Under the pieces are notes generated by a model that saw only the letters and a list, made by a program, of their open reading frames with translations, searched no databases and was not told where the DNA came from. Made by a program: the position numbers and the translations under genes. From CAZAQV01 sp964487255 (GTDB lineage: Bacteria > Myxococcota_A > Polyangia > Polyangiales > CAZAQV01), in assembly GCA_964487255.1 (NCBI GenBank), contig CAZAQV010000020.1, positions 1 to 64,000 of the forward strand: a stretch of DNA of 64,000 nt, given 5' to 3'. Shown one piece after another: positions 7,813 through 15,360 of the stretch (within the stretch, counting starts at the first letter, position 1; each line of letters begins with the position of its first letter).

Positions 7813-8597
7813 TTCTTCTGCTCGCTACGGTCTGTTGGAAGAGGCAGGCCGGATGCTCGAGTCACCTGGCTCTGCGCACGCTGAAGGCCAAGGGCACGCT
7901 GCGCGGCATCGGGCACGGCAGCCGCGCGAAAACGCAAGTGTCCTCGCTGGTGTTCAAGAACTCGCGCAAGGTAAGGCGAGTCAAACTGGGGCACGGAGAG
8001 AAGCTCATGAATACGTGTACGGACGTTGTTTGTACTCTCTGCCCAGATGGGAAGTTCGCTCTTGCCCGCCTCGCCGCGAATTAGAACGAGCAACCCGGGC
8101 CCATCCGGGGCGTGCCCCGCGTGCTCAAGATCAAGCACAAGCGGGTCGGTCCAGGTCAGGCCCTGCGGGTCAACGTGCGCAAAGGTTTCTGGATAGCTGA
8201 CTGGAATGCCCAAGAGCGCGCGAACGATATCGAGTGAAGAAACAACCCCCACGGCCCGAAGCCGCTCATCGTGAACAACCAAATGGTGGACGTTGTGCTC
8301 AGCCATCTGCGCGCCGGCCTCAGCGATCTCCTCGTCCTTGCCGATCATATGAACAGGCCGATGCATGCGCTCCTGGACCGTGCCTCTGCTTTGTTCGCCC
8401 AGCAGATCCCGAAGCGAAATCATTCCCACGGCTTCACCAAGATCGGAAAGTACGGGAACGGCGGTGATACGCATCGCGAGTAGTCCAAGGAGCGCGTTTG
8501 ACACGGACTCAGACGGGCGGAAGCTAAAAAGTTCTGGATTGACGATTTCGTGAACGTATTTGGCCATACCCAAGGACCTAGCAATTGATGTGCTCAT
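7809..8597 (-). CDS. CBS-domain pair fused to an unrecognised C-terminal domain
   Basis: 262 aa from ATG 8597 (MSTSIARSLGMAKYVHEIV); ATG 8567 is the alternative. CBS1 has MRITAVPVLSDLGEAVGMISLRD and CBS2 has NVHHLVVHDERLRAVGVVSS. Residues from about 140 (WTDPLVLDLEHAG, LLVLIRGEAGKSELPIW, TRIHELLSVPQ, YLARVLEHQRGHLRFR) form an alpha/beta domain I do not recognise. It is the second CBS protein of the island, divergent from the kinase gene at 8703 and convergent with the host-attachment gene. It may pass an energy or nucleotide signal to the adjacent two-component system, but this is inference from position. Confidence 0.8.
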   Translation of the reverse strand: MSTSIARSLGMAKYVHEIVNPELFSFRPSESVSNALLGLLAMRITAVPVLSDLGEAVGMISLRDLLGEQSRGTVQERMHRPVHMIGKDEEIAEAGAQMAEHNVHHLVVHDERLRAVGVVSSLDIVRALLGIPVSYPETFAHVDPQGLTWTDPLVLDLEHAGHAPDGPGLLVLIRGEAGKSELPIWAESTNNVRTRIHELLSVPQFDSPYLARVLEHQRGHLRFRAAAVPDAAQRALGLQRAQSQVTRASGLPLPTDRSEQKN

Positions 8598-8672
8598 CCC
8601 ATCTTGATGCTCCTCGCGGGCAACCCAGCCGTTTTCCTCTTGTCGATGTGCAATATTTTCGCAGCTGGCGCT

Positions 8673-8688
8673 TGGCGTGCGCATTGCA
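8673..8688 (+). promoter_or_regulatory. sigma-54 promoter candidate for the histidine kinase
   Basis: Reads TGGCGTGCGCATTGCA: consensus TTGCA at -12, TGGC at -24, GG-N10-GC spacing. The predicted start (about 8699) is only 4 bases before ATG 8703, so either the mRNA is nearly leaderless or the real start codon is different. Confidence 0.45.
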
Positions 8689-8702
8689 TACTTCACGCTC
8701 CC

Positions 8703-9413
8703 ATGCCCCCGAGTCCAGCCGAAGACGAGAACCTCCGTCAGCTCCTGCGTGAGTGCCATGCATGCATTCCCAGGGATCGACTCGCATCGGTCGGCGCAAG
8801 CGTAGCCGTCTTTGCACACGAGGTTGGAAACCGACTCAATAACCTAGCTCTTCAAGCGCAGATGCTTGAACGTGGACTACAGAGTGAGGGCCATCCGCTT
8901 GTGAAGCGAACGCAGTCGCTGCGTTCTGAGATCAACAGGCTCAATGAACTACTGACCGACTTTCGTTCTATCGATGAGAACCTAGAGCGCGAGGCAGTGC
9001 CGATCGATATGGCCGAGCTTGTGCGCGAAGTCGTCGCCTTGGAGGTGAGACCCTACTTCCGAAAAGAAGTCACAATCGATTTTGAGACGTCCCACGACCT
9101 CCCGCAGCTCTTTGCCGACGTCGTCGACGTCAAACAAATCATGTTTTTCCTCCTGCACTGCGCAAGTAAGACATCGCCAAACGCCCTCGCATTGCGTTTG
9201 GGACAAGGCGATGCCTTCTTGGTTCTTGAGATGGATGTCAGAGGCGCTGAAATCGACAGCCAAAGCAACCCCTGGGGGCTTGGACTCCTGCTTGTTCGTC
9301 ATCGCGCCAGAACTCTTGGCGGCTCTGTCCGCTGGAATGCCACCGAAGGGGCCGGGGCCACGTTCACCGTGCGTCTTCCCGTGACTCCTCTCCCGCAAGC
9401 TCCTGCGCTGTGA
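8703..9413 (+). CDS. soluble histidine kinase with degenerate ATPase domain
   Basis: 236 aa from ATG 8703. No membrane segment or sensor domain is seen. The dimerisation helix carries the phospho-acceptor His 39 in SVAVFAHEVGNRLNNLALQAQML. The ATPase domain is eroded: where an Asn is expected in the N box there is FFLLHCASKTSP, the G1 box is DVRGAE rather than DxGxG, and only the later WGLGLLLVRHRARTLGGSV and GATFTVRLP are well kept. It may act as a phosphatase, scaffold or weak kinase. Its 3' end overlaps that of the NtrC-type regulator by 50 bases on the opposite strand, and the two are likely partners. An upstream ATG at 8604 lies in the divergent promoter region and was not chosen. Confidence 0.85.
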   Translation: MPPSPAEDENLRQLLRECHACIPRDRLASVGASVAVFAHEVGNRLNNLALQAQMLERGLQSEGHPLVKRTQSLRSEINRLNELLTDFRSIDENLEREAVPIDMAELVREVVALEVRPYFRKEVTIDFETSHDLPQLFADVVDVKQIMFFLLHCASKTSPNALALRLGQGDAFLVLEMDVRGAEIDSQSNPWGLGLLLVRHRARTLGGSVRWNATEGAGATFTVRLPVTPLPQAPAL

Positions 9414-10764
9414 TCCCCCATTCTTTGAGACGGTACTGGATCTTGCGACGGCTAATACCGAGCATCTCTGAAGTCCTTCCGGTCGAGCCACCGTTCGCGG
9501 TCAGTGTCTTCATGATGACCAGGCGCTCCACTTCGTCCATTGAGATCCCCGGCACGAGCACATCCAGCCGGTCGCTCCTTTGCTGGCCATTGGCGGCGAT
9601 AAGCAGGTGGTCCGCCTGAATGAGACTTTCGCTCGACATCACCACCGCGCGTTCGACCGTGTTCTCCAGCTCGCGAACATTGCCTGGCCAGTTGTAGGCC
9701 ATCAGCTTGCGCAGTGCGTCCGGTGCAAATCCATGAACGTCGCGTTCGTTTTCAGCAGCAAAACGGGACAAGAACGCCTGCGCCAAAACCGGGATGTCGC
9801 TCCGGCGCTGGCGAAGCGGCGGAACCTCAAGCGAAACGACATTGAGTCGGTAAAAGAGGTCATCACGAAATGAGCCCTGCGCGACACGCTCGCTTAGATT
9901 GCGGTTCGTTGCGGCAACAATGCGAACGTCGACTCGGATCGTTTGGTTTCCGCCAACTCGTTCAAACTCGCGCTCCTGCAAGAAGCGCAAGAGTTTGATT
10001 TGGACTTGCATGGGGATCTCGCTTACCTCGTCAAGAAAAAGTGTTCCTCCTGCCGCCTCCGCAAACCGTCCATCGCGGCGCCCGAGCGCGCCCGTAAAGG
10101 AGCCTTTCTCATGGCCAAAAAGCTCCGACTCCAGAAGCGTTTCGGCGAGCGAAGCGCAATTGAGACGTATAAAAGGCTTGGTTTTGCGTTCAGAGTGATT
10201 GTGAATCGCAGCTGCGATGAGCTCTTTACCCGTCCCACTCTCACCCTGAATGAGTACGGTTGCCCGACTTCGTGCAACCTGCGCAACTTCTCGAAACAAG
10301 CTGTGCATCGACGGGTGGTCGCCAAGGATTCGATCGAAGCGCTGCAGGGCACCCTGTCGATCACGCAAATCCGCTGCTTCTTTGGAAAGCCGAGCGCGAT
10401 TGAGTGCGCGGTGAATGGTGGCAGAGACGCGCTCAAGGTCGAGGGGCTTTTCGAGGTAGTTTTCAACCCCCCTCTTCATCGCCGCGACAGCGGTACCGAC
10501 CGAACCCTGCGCGGTCATCAACACAAAGGCAGCGTGCGGGACAAGGGGATGGCCGCGATCGTAAAGATCCAGTCCGTTGATATCGGGCATGAACAGGTCG
10601 GTCAGCACAACCTCCGGCTGAAAACTCGTGAGCTGCATAAGCGCCGCCTGGCCGGAGTTTGCTGTGCGGGTCTCATAGCCTTCCTCGCGCAAGGCTTCTG
10701 CGAGAACAGCGCAAGCCGCATGCTCGTCATCGACCACGAGTACTCGGCCATGCGCGATGGGCAT
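9364..10764 (-). CDS. NtrC-family sigma-54 activating response regulator
   Basis: 466 aa from ATG 10764, chosen because GTGAGGA sits just before it. The receiver domain (about 7-120) has acidic Asp 12/13 and phospho-acceptor Asp 56 (VVLTDLFMPD). The AAA+ domain (about 150-390) has Walker A GESGTGKE, the sigma-54 contact loop GSFTGA and Walker B GGTLFLDEVSE. A Fis-type helix-turn-helix ends the protein (GGSTGRTSEMLGISRRKIQYRLKEWG). It probably binds upstream of sigma-54 promoters in this island and activates them. A sigma-54 type promoter 120-150 bases before its own start suggests autoregulation. Confidence 0.95.
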   Translation of the reverse strand: MPIAHGRVLVVDDEHAACAVLAEALREEGYETRTANSGQAALMQLTSFQPEVVLTDLFMPDINGLDLYDRGHPLVPHAAFVLMTAQGSVGTAVAAMKRGVENYLEKPLDLERVSATIHRALNRARLSKEAADLRDRQGALQRFDRILGDHPSMHSLFREVAQVARSRATVLIQGESGTGKELIAAAIHNHSERKTKPFIRLNCASLAETLLESELFGHEKGSFTGALGRRDGRFAEAAGGTLFLDEVSEIPMQVQIKLLRFLQEREFERVGGNQTIRVDVRIVAATNRNLSERVAQGSFRDDLFYRLNVVSLEVPPLRQRRSDIPVLAQAFLSRFAAENERDVHGFAPDALRKLMAYNWPGNVRELENTVERAVVMSSESLIQADHLLIAANGQQRSDRLDVLVPGISMDEVERLVIMKTLTANGGSTGRTSEMLGISRRKIQYRLKEWGITAQELAGEESREDAR

Positions 10765-10894
10765 GAATTCCTCACCACGATCCCGAACGATAGACATGAC
10801 CGGCGGTGAGGTTTGATGAGGCATGTTGTTCGAAAAGGTCAATGAACCAGCTGCGTCGGAAGTAGCACGAATGAGCATGGGCTGTTTCTTACAT

Positions 10895-10910
10895 GGCACG
10901 TAGCGTACCA
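10895..10910 (-). promoter_or_regulatory. sigma-54 promoter candidate for the response regulator
   Basis: The minus strand reads TGGTACGCTACGTGCC against TGGCACG-N4-TTGC, with GG-N10-GC spacing. The predicted start near 10884 gives a 120-base leader. A dyad CGCAAC-A-GTTGCG lies about 75-85 bases upstream (10984-10996). Confidence 0.5.
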
Positions 10911-10983
10911 GCGCATCTTGGGAACAATCATAGGAGAATCAGGCGAAGCACCTCAACGCACCACGCAACGGATGCGCATGCGA

Positions 10984-10997
10984 CGCAACAGTTGCGC
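10984..10997. promoter_or_regulatory. possible enhancer (activator) site upstream of the response regulator
   Basis: Inverted repeat CGCAAC-A-GTTGCG. The 7-mer GCGCAAC (here as GTTGCGC at 10991-10997) also occurs before the HPF-like gene (1253-1259) and between the hydrolase and hsp20 operons (3769-3775). It is a candidate binding sequence for the resident NtrC-type regulator; this is inferred from recurrence only. Confidence 0.3.
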
Positions 10998-11007
10998 ACC
11001 TGTTGTT

Positions 11008-12597
11008 TCAGTCAAGCGGCCAGTGGGGCACTCGACGCAAGATTTCTTCTAAGCTGCGCTCCACCGGGCCACTGGTATCGACGGTCGCGAGTTCAGCCGC
11101 ACTCACTTCAGCCGGAGGTTCCCACTTGGCCATAAAATCTTCAAAAATCTCAAGTCGTCCGTCGCTCACACTCCTGCGCATGTCACGCGCACGTAACCTT
11201 TCGCGGCAGACGGCCTCAGGAGCATGGCAGTGCACAAAACGAAACTCGACCCCCTCACGCTCGGCGGTCTGTTTTGCTCTCGCTCTGAGTTCCACCGAGC
11301 GAAACGACGCATCGACGATCACCGGTCTTCCTGAGCGAAGCACGGTTACAGCCCGACGAAAGACCTCGTCATAAACTTTGTCGGTGAACTTTGGGTCATA
11401 GGCGCCAGCCCACGAGCCTTCGTAGAGCTTGTCCGTGGGTTGCGCTCCGAGCATGTTTTTGCGCGTATAGTCGCTGCTGACGACGGGGACCCCCGTCTGT
11501 GCACTGAGGCGATCGGCAAGCGTGCTCTTGCCCGACGCCAGCGGCCCACCAACTGCGATAAGAACCGGCGGTAGCAGCGGGCGACGCTGCGACGCAAGAG
11601 CCAGCAAGAAGTAGCGACGTGCTCGCGCCTGCGCCGCGTCGCGCACCGATGGGTCTGCCCCTTCATCGTACGCCAGCATCGCCGTCACCTTGGCACGCAC
11701 ATAGGCACGATAGCCCTCGTAAAAATCGACGAGCGTATAAAGGTCAAAATCTGCGCTCTCCCTTGCGTACAGGGCCAACAGTCGCTCGGCGAGGTCGTCG
11801 CGTCCCGCGTAGACCAAGTCCATCGTCAGAAACGCAATATCTGCGCAGGTATCGGCAAAACGGAAGCGCTCGTTGAATTCAATGCAATCGAGGATTTGCA
11901 GGTTGCCTTCATCATCGGCATAAATTTGTTCAAGCCGCAGGTCGCCGTGTCCGTCTCTCACTTTTTTCGTGTCCATCCGGGCCTGGAAGAGGTCGTGATG
12001 GTCGCGCAAGAACGAGAGCTGACTTTCTTCGATTTCGGCCTCTTCCTTTTGCGTGATGAAGGCGTCCACGAGTTCGCTCGTTTGCGCAAAGTTTTCGCGC
12101 ACATTCCGTTCGATCACCTCGACCGCCCCAAAGCGCGAAGTGTGTTCGTCACAGCGAGCCCTTTCGTGGAATTGGGCCAAGCGTTGCGCCAGACGCTGCA
12201 GGTCGCTGTCTGCAAGTCGCCCTTCCCGAAGCCTCTCATCGAGCCGATCGCGGTCGGAAAGTCGTCTCATCTCGACGGCCCAGTCCATCGCTTTTCCCTC
12301 TCCGCCGAATCGATGCCGACCTTTGTCATCTTGTGTAATCGGCACAACCCCCAGGTAAACGTCCGAGGAGAGCCGCCGGTTGAGCTCAACTTCAGCTTCG
12401 CAAGCGCGCCTTCGCTGCTCCGGGCTGTGGAAGTCCAAAAAGCCAAGCGAGACTGCTTTTTTCACCTTGAAGGCGCGGTGCTCGGTAAGGAAGACCCACG
12501 AGATGTGTGTTTCGCGGACCTCAAGCGCATGCGCCGCAAGATCGGCAAGCAACCGATTCGCGGGCGATGACTTGCTAAGAGACGACCTTGTTGTCAT
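11008..12597 (-). CDS. fusion of APH-like kinase domain and P-loop ATPase/kinase domain
   Basis: 529 aa from ATG 12597, with AAGGG four bases upstream. The N-terminal half (about 20-330) is aminoglycoside-phosphotransferase-like: HISWVFLTEHRAFKVKKAV, catalytic DGHGDLRLEQI and the metal-binding DCIEFN. The C-terminal half (about 350-529) is a small P-loop kinase: GGPLASGKSTLA, SSDYTRK, GRPVIVDASF and FVHCHAPEAVCRERLRAR. Such fusions are widespread in proteobacteria and of unknown substrate; antibiotic resistance should not be assumed. A weak sigma-54 type promoter lies upstream at 12670-12685. Confidence 0.9.
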   Translation of the reverse strand: MTTRSSLSKSSPANRLLADLAAHALEVRETHISWVFLTEHRAFKVKKAVSLGFLDFHSPEQRRRACEAEVELNRRLSSDVYLGVVPITQDDKGRHRFGGEGKAMDWAVEMRRLSDRDRLDERLREGRLADSDLQRLAQRLAQFHERARCDEHTSRFGAVEVIERNVRENFAQTSELVDAFITQKEEAEIEESQLSFLRDHHDLFQARMDTKKVRDGHGDLRLEQIYADDEGNLQILDCIEFNERFRFADTCADIAFLTMDLVYAGRDDLAERLLALYARESADFDLYTLVDFYEGYRAYVRAKVTAMLAYDEGADPSVRDAAQARARRYFLLALASQRRPLLPPVLIAVGGPLASGKSTLADRLSAQTGVPVVSSDYTRKNMLGAQPTDKLYEGSWAGAYDPKFTDKVYDEVFRRAVTVLRSGRPVIVDASFRSVELRARAKQTAEREGVEFRFVHCHAPEAVCRERLRARDMRRSVSDGRLEIFEDFMAKWEPPAEVSAAELATVDTSGPVERSLEEILRRVPHWPLD

Positions 12598-12669
12598 GCC
12601 CTTGGGACCAGCAACATGTGGGCCATCGCAAGCGGCAAGAACGCGCGGGCGATGAAGGCGCCAGCGACT

Positions 12670-12685
12670 GGCATACAAACGCCCA
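12670..12685 (-). promoter_or_regulatory. weak sigma-54 promoter candidate for the APH/P-loop fusion gene
   Basis: The minus strand reads TGGGCGTTTGTATGCC. GG-N10-GC spacing is correct but the -24 box lacks CAC. The predicted start is near 12659. Confidence 0.25.
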
Positions 12686-12687
12686 TA

Positions 12688-13848
12688 TTATCCGGCGCAG
12701 AAGTCATCGTAGTCGATGTACTCGGTCACGGTCGGAGACTCACCGCAGACGGGGCAGTCTTTGTCTTTACGCAGCTTGAGCGTACGAAACTCCATGCCCA
12801 GCGAATCGTAGGTGAGTAGGCGACCGACCAGCGGCTGACCCTGGCCGAGCAGAATCTTGATCGCTTCGGTCGCTTGGATGGTCCCGATGACGCCCGGCAA
12901 GATGCCGAGCACACCCGCCTCAGCGCAGCTCGGCGCAAGTTCAGGCGGCGGGGGCTCCGGGTAGAGGCAACGGTAGCAAGGCCCCTGCTTGGGCCAAAAG
13001 GTCGTCACCTGCCCGTCGAAGCGGAAGATCGAGCCGTGCACCACCGGAATGTCCTTCCAAACGGATGCATCGTTGACCAGATAGCGCGTCGGAAAGTTGT
13101 CGAGCCCATCGACGATGACATCCCAGTTCTGGTCGAAGATTCGGTCAACGTTGTCGCTCGTCAGCCGCTCCTTGAAGGGGATGACGTTGATGTCGGGGTT
13201 GAGGTTGCGCATCGTCTGCGCGCCGCTGTCGACTTTCGGCTCGCCAACACGGTCTAGGCCGTGCAGCACCTGGCGTTGTAGGTTCGACGCGTCGACGAGG
13301 TCGTTGTCGATGACGCCGATCGTTCCGACGCCGGCCGCGGCGAGATAGAGCGCCGCGGGTGAACCAAGACCGCCCGCGCCAAGCAACAAGACGCGCGACT
13401 CAAGGAGCTTCTTTTGGCCCTTCTCGCCGACTTCGGGCAGCAAGATGTGACGCGAATACCGCTCGAGCTGCGCCTCGGTCAGCTGCACGGGCAACTCGAC
13501 CGGATAGCCTTTGTCCTTCCACTGACCGTAACCAGGGTTGGCCGATGCCACGTTCGAGTAGCCCAGGTCCTGAAGAACCTTGGCTGCGAACGCCGAGCGA
13601 ATACCACCCGCGCACAGCGTGATGATGCGTGCGTCTTTTTTCGGAAGCTTGGACTCAGCCTGCATCTCCAAAAAGCCTCGCGGCACGTGAACCGAGCCCG
13701 GCACGTGACCTTGCCGCCACTCATCCTTTTCGCGAACATCGACCAAGACAGGCGGGTCATCGGAAGCGAGTGCTTCTTTGACCTCCTCGAGGGTCACGAG
13801 TTCGACTGACTTTCGCACTTCCGCCAGCAGGTCGGCATAGGTTGTCAT
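12688..13848 (-). CDS. moeB: rhodanese-MoeB fusion, molybdopterin-synthase/ThiS-type adenylyltransferase
   Basis: 386 aa. The rhodanese domain (about 15-115) has LVDVREKDEWRQGHVPGS and active-site Cys in LCAGGIRS. The E1-like adenylyltransferase (about 125-386) has GAGGLGSPAALYLAAAGVG, the Asp/Arg ATP motif (IDNDLVDASNLQRQ) and two zinc-binding CxxC pairs (CYRC, CPVC). It activates the C-terminus of a ubiquitin-like sulfur carrier (MoaD, ThiS or CysO type) and the rhodanese may supply the sulfur. In MoeZ/MOCS3 the rhodanese is C-terminal; here it is N-terminal, an order seen in some other bacteria. The carrier partner is not in this window. Confidence 0.93.
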   Translation of the reverse strand: MTTYADLLAEVRKSVELVTLEEVKEALASDDPPVLVDVREKDEWRQGHVPGSVHVPRGFLEMQAESKLPKKDARIITLCAGGIRSAFAAKVLQDLGYSNVASANPGYGQWKDKGYPVELPVQLTEAQLERYSRHILLPEVGEKGQKKLLESRVLLLGAGGLGSPAALYLAAAGVGTIGVIDNDLVDASNLQRQVLHGLDRVGEPKVDSGAQTMRNLNPDINVIPFKERLTSDNVDRIFDQNWDVIVDGLDNFPTRYLVNDASVWKDIPVVHGSIFRFDGQVTTFWPKQGPCYRCLYPEPPPPELAPSCAEAGVLGILPGVIGTIQATEAIKILLGQGQPLVGRLLTYDSLGMEFRTLKLRKDKDCPVCGESPTVTEYIDYDDFCAG

Positions 13849-13947
13849 GCCGAGACTCTAGGTTCCTCGATGAATGTGTCAACCATTCCCAACAGTTACA
13901 AATGCCGTCCGGGACTTGCGGCCAACTGTTCGAAGCTTGTACGATTC

Positions 13948-13972
13948 GTGTGCACACACCGTACACGTGTGC
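13948..13972. promoter_or_regulatory. palindromic sequence upstream of the transglycosylase-like gene
   Basis: A perfect 10-bp palindrome GTGTGCACAC (13948-13957) is followed by GTGTGC at 13967-13972, about 55-75 bases before the start codon. It could be an operator; no regulator is assigned. Confidence 0.25.
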
Positions 13973-14025
13973 TAGGTCACAGTTGATCGCCTTTGACCGA
14001 CAGAGTTCGCCAACCACACGGAAAC

Positions 14026-15360
14026 ATGACGATTTTTAGATCAGGCACCCCTCCCCTCGCCATCGGCGTGTTGCTGTTCAGCGTTTTCGGTTGCGCTGCG
14101 GACACCTCCGAGATCGACCTTGGCCGTTCAGAGAGCTTGCTGACCAAGAGCGAGCGCCGCGACCGCGCGCGCCTCGTCCGCGATGCCGCGGCGGCACACG
14201 GCCTCACCAACGGCTTTTTGCTTGCGGGTATCGCAGACGTCGAGACTGCAATGTCCCACTGCTGGTCGGAGCTGACGTGGGCCTGCAAGGGACCGAACTC
14301 GCCATCGTGTGGCGGCGGTCCCGTCGCAGCGGGTGCATGGGACGGCGAGTGTTGGGAAGAAAAAGGCGGCCTCGGAATGTTCCAGTTCGACGCCGGCCGT
14401 TTTGACGACACGCTCGCCGCGTACGGCAAAGATGTCCTCACCATAGAAGGCAACGTGCGACACGCGGTCGACTACGTCGTCGCGATGATTTCAAGCCGCT
14501 CCAACTATCTGCCCGACATGAGCAAAGAGGATGCGCTCGCATGGCTCAACCGCTTGCGTCCCTGGCACCCTGAGTACGAACTGTGGGCCAAGACCGTTAC
14601 GCGGCACTACAACGGTTGTCGTGAGACCTCGTCGTGCTGGTCGGCACGCCTGCCGAAGTATCGCAACGGGGGAACGAAGCTTTTCGATGAGATGGGTGCC
14701 GAGTTCTGGTACGGGCCGGGTGAGACGTGTCCGTTTCTGCCAGCCGAAGGCGGCGTGGTCGACGACGGCGGCAGCTGTTTTGCCGCGGCGGGCTCGCGCG
14801 CTGCTTGGTCTGGCGGTGCAGGGGGGCAAGAGGGCGGTCACGCCCAGCTTGCAGCCAATGCCGACGCGTCAGGCGTGTGGACCATCAAGGTCAGCGAAGC
14901 CAGCCAGTACAAGATCGAGGCGCTCCTTCCCGGCGGCGGTAGTGCCGGTGTCGATTACGAAATCGTTCACAGCAATGGCTCGAGCAGCGTCACTGTCGCG
15001 CAAGTCGCGGAAGGGGAGCAAGTCCTCGGAAGCTACTTTTTCGAAGGCGGAAAGAGCTACTCCGTGCGCGTCAACTCCGTCACTGTCGATGGGCAACCTG
15101 CGATGGCGGACGCGCTTCGCATCACACGCGTCGACACCCCCATCGAGACCAACAGCTCGACGGCGAGCAACGAGTCGAGTGGATCGACCGCGTCAATGCC
15201 GAGTGCGGCCCCGTCTTCGCCATCCGCGGTCGCCACGCCCGCCGGTCTGCAGGGCAGCTGTCGCGTATCCAAAGATGCGTCGACACAGTTTCCTCTTGCT
15301 TTGCTGAGCTTGCTCGGTTGTCTCGTCGCGCGGTCGCGTCCGTCACACGCGTTGCGTTAG
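14026..15360 (+). CDS. exported lytic-transglycosylase-like lipoprotein with golvesin-like domain and MYXO-CTERM-like tail
   Basis: 444 aa from ATG 14026 (MTIFRSGTPPLAIG, lipobox VFGC). Residues about 35-220 are lysozyme/transglycosylase-like (GLTNGFLLAGIADVETAMSHCW, GGLGMFQFDAGRFDDTL) with several paired Cys. Residues about 260-370 (WTIKVSEASQYKIEALLP, SVTVAQVAEGEQVLGSYFFEGG, VTVDGQPAMADALRITRV) resemble golvesin/Xly carbohydrate-binding domains. A Ser/Pro linker and the end GSCRVSKD, a hydrophobic LLSLLGCLVA segment and RSRPSHALR form the Cys-helix-Arg tripartite tail of MYXO-CTERM surface sorting. Having both a lipobox and such a tail is odd; one may be non-functional. Confidence 0.8.
   Translation: MTIFRSGTPPLAIGVLLFSVFGCAADTSEIDLGRSESLLTKSERRDRARLVRDAAAAHGLTNGFLLAGIADVETAMSHCWSELTWACKGPNSPSCGGGPVAAGAWDGECWEEKGGLGMFQFDAGRFDDTLAAYGKDVLTIEGNVRHAVDYVVAMISSRSNYLPDMSKEDALAWLNRLRPWHPEYELWAKTVTRHYNGCRETSSCWSARLPKYRNGGTKLFDEMGAEFWYGPGETCPFLPAEGGVVDDGGSCFAAAGSRAAWSGGAGGQEGGHAQLAANADASGVWTIKVSEASQYKIEALLPGGGSAGVDYEIVHSNGSSSVTVAQVAEGEQVLGSYFFEGGKSYSVRVNSVTVDGQPAMADALRITRVDTPIETNSSTASNESSGSTASMPSAAPSSPSAVATPAGLQGSCRVSKDASTQFPLALLSLLGCLVARSRPSHALR

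Noticed and set aside
11008..12597. Aminoglycoside resistance phosphotransferase
   Set aside because: The APH-like half is fused to a P-loop kinase in a widespread family of unknown substrate; resistance is not supported.
1..12700. Transmissible locus of stress tolerance (tLST / heat-resistance island)
   Set aside because: Only Hsp20 and a DegP-like protease are shared; ClpK, FtsH, HdeD, KefB, PsiE and YfdX relatives are missing.
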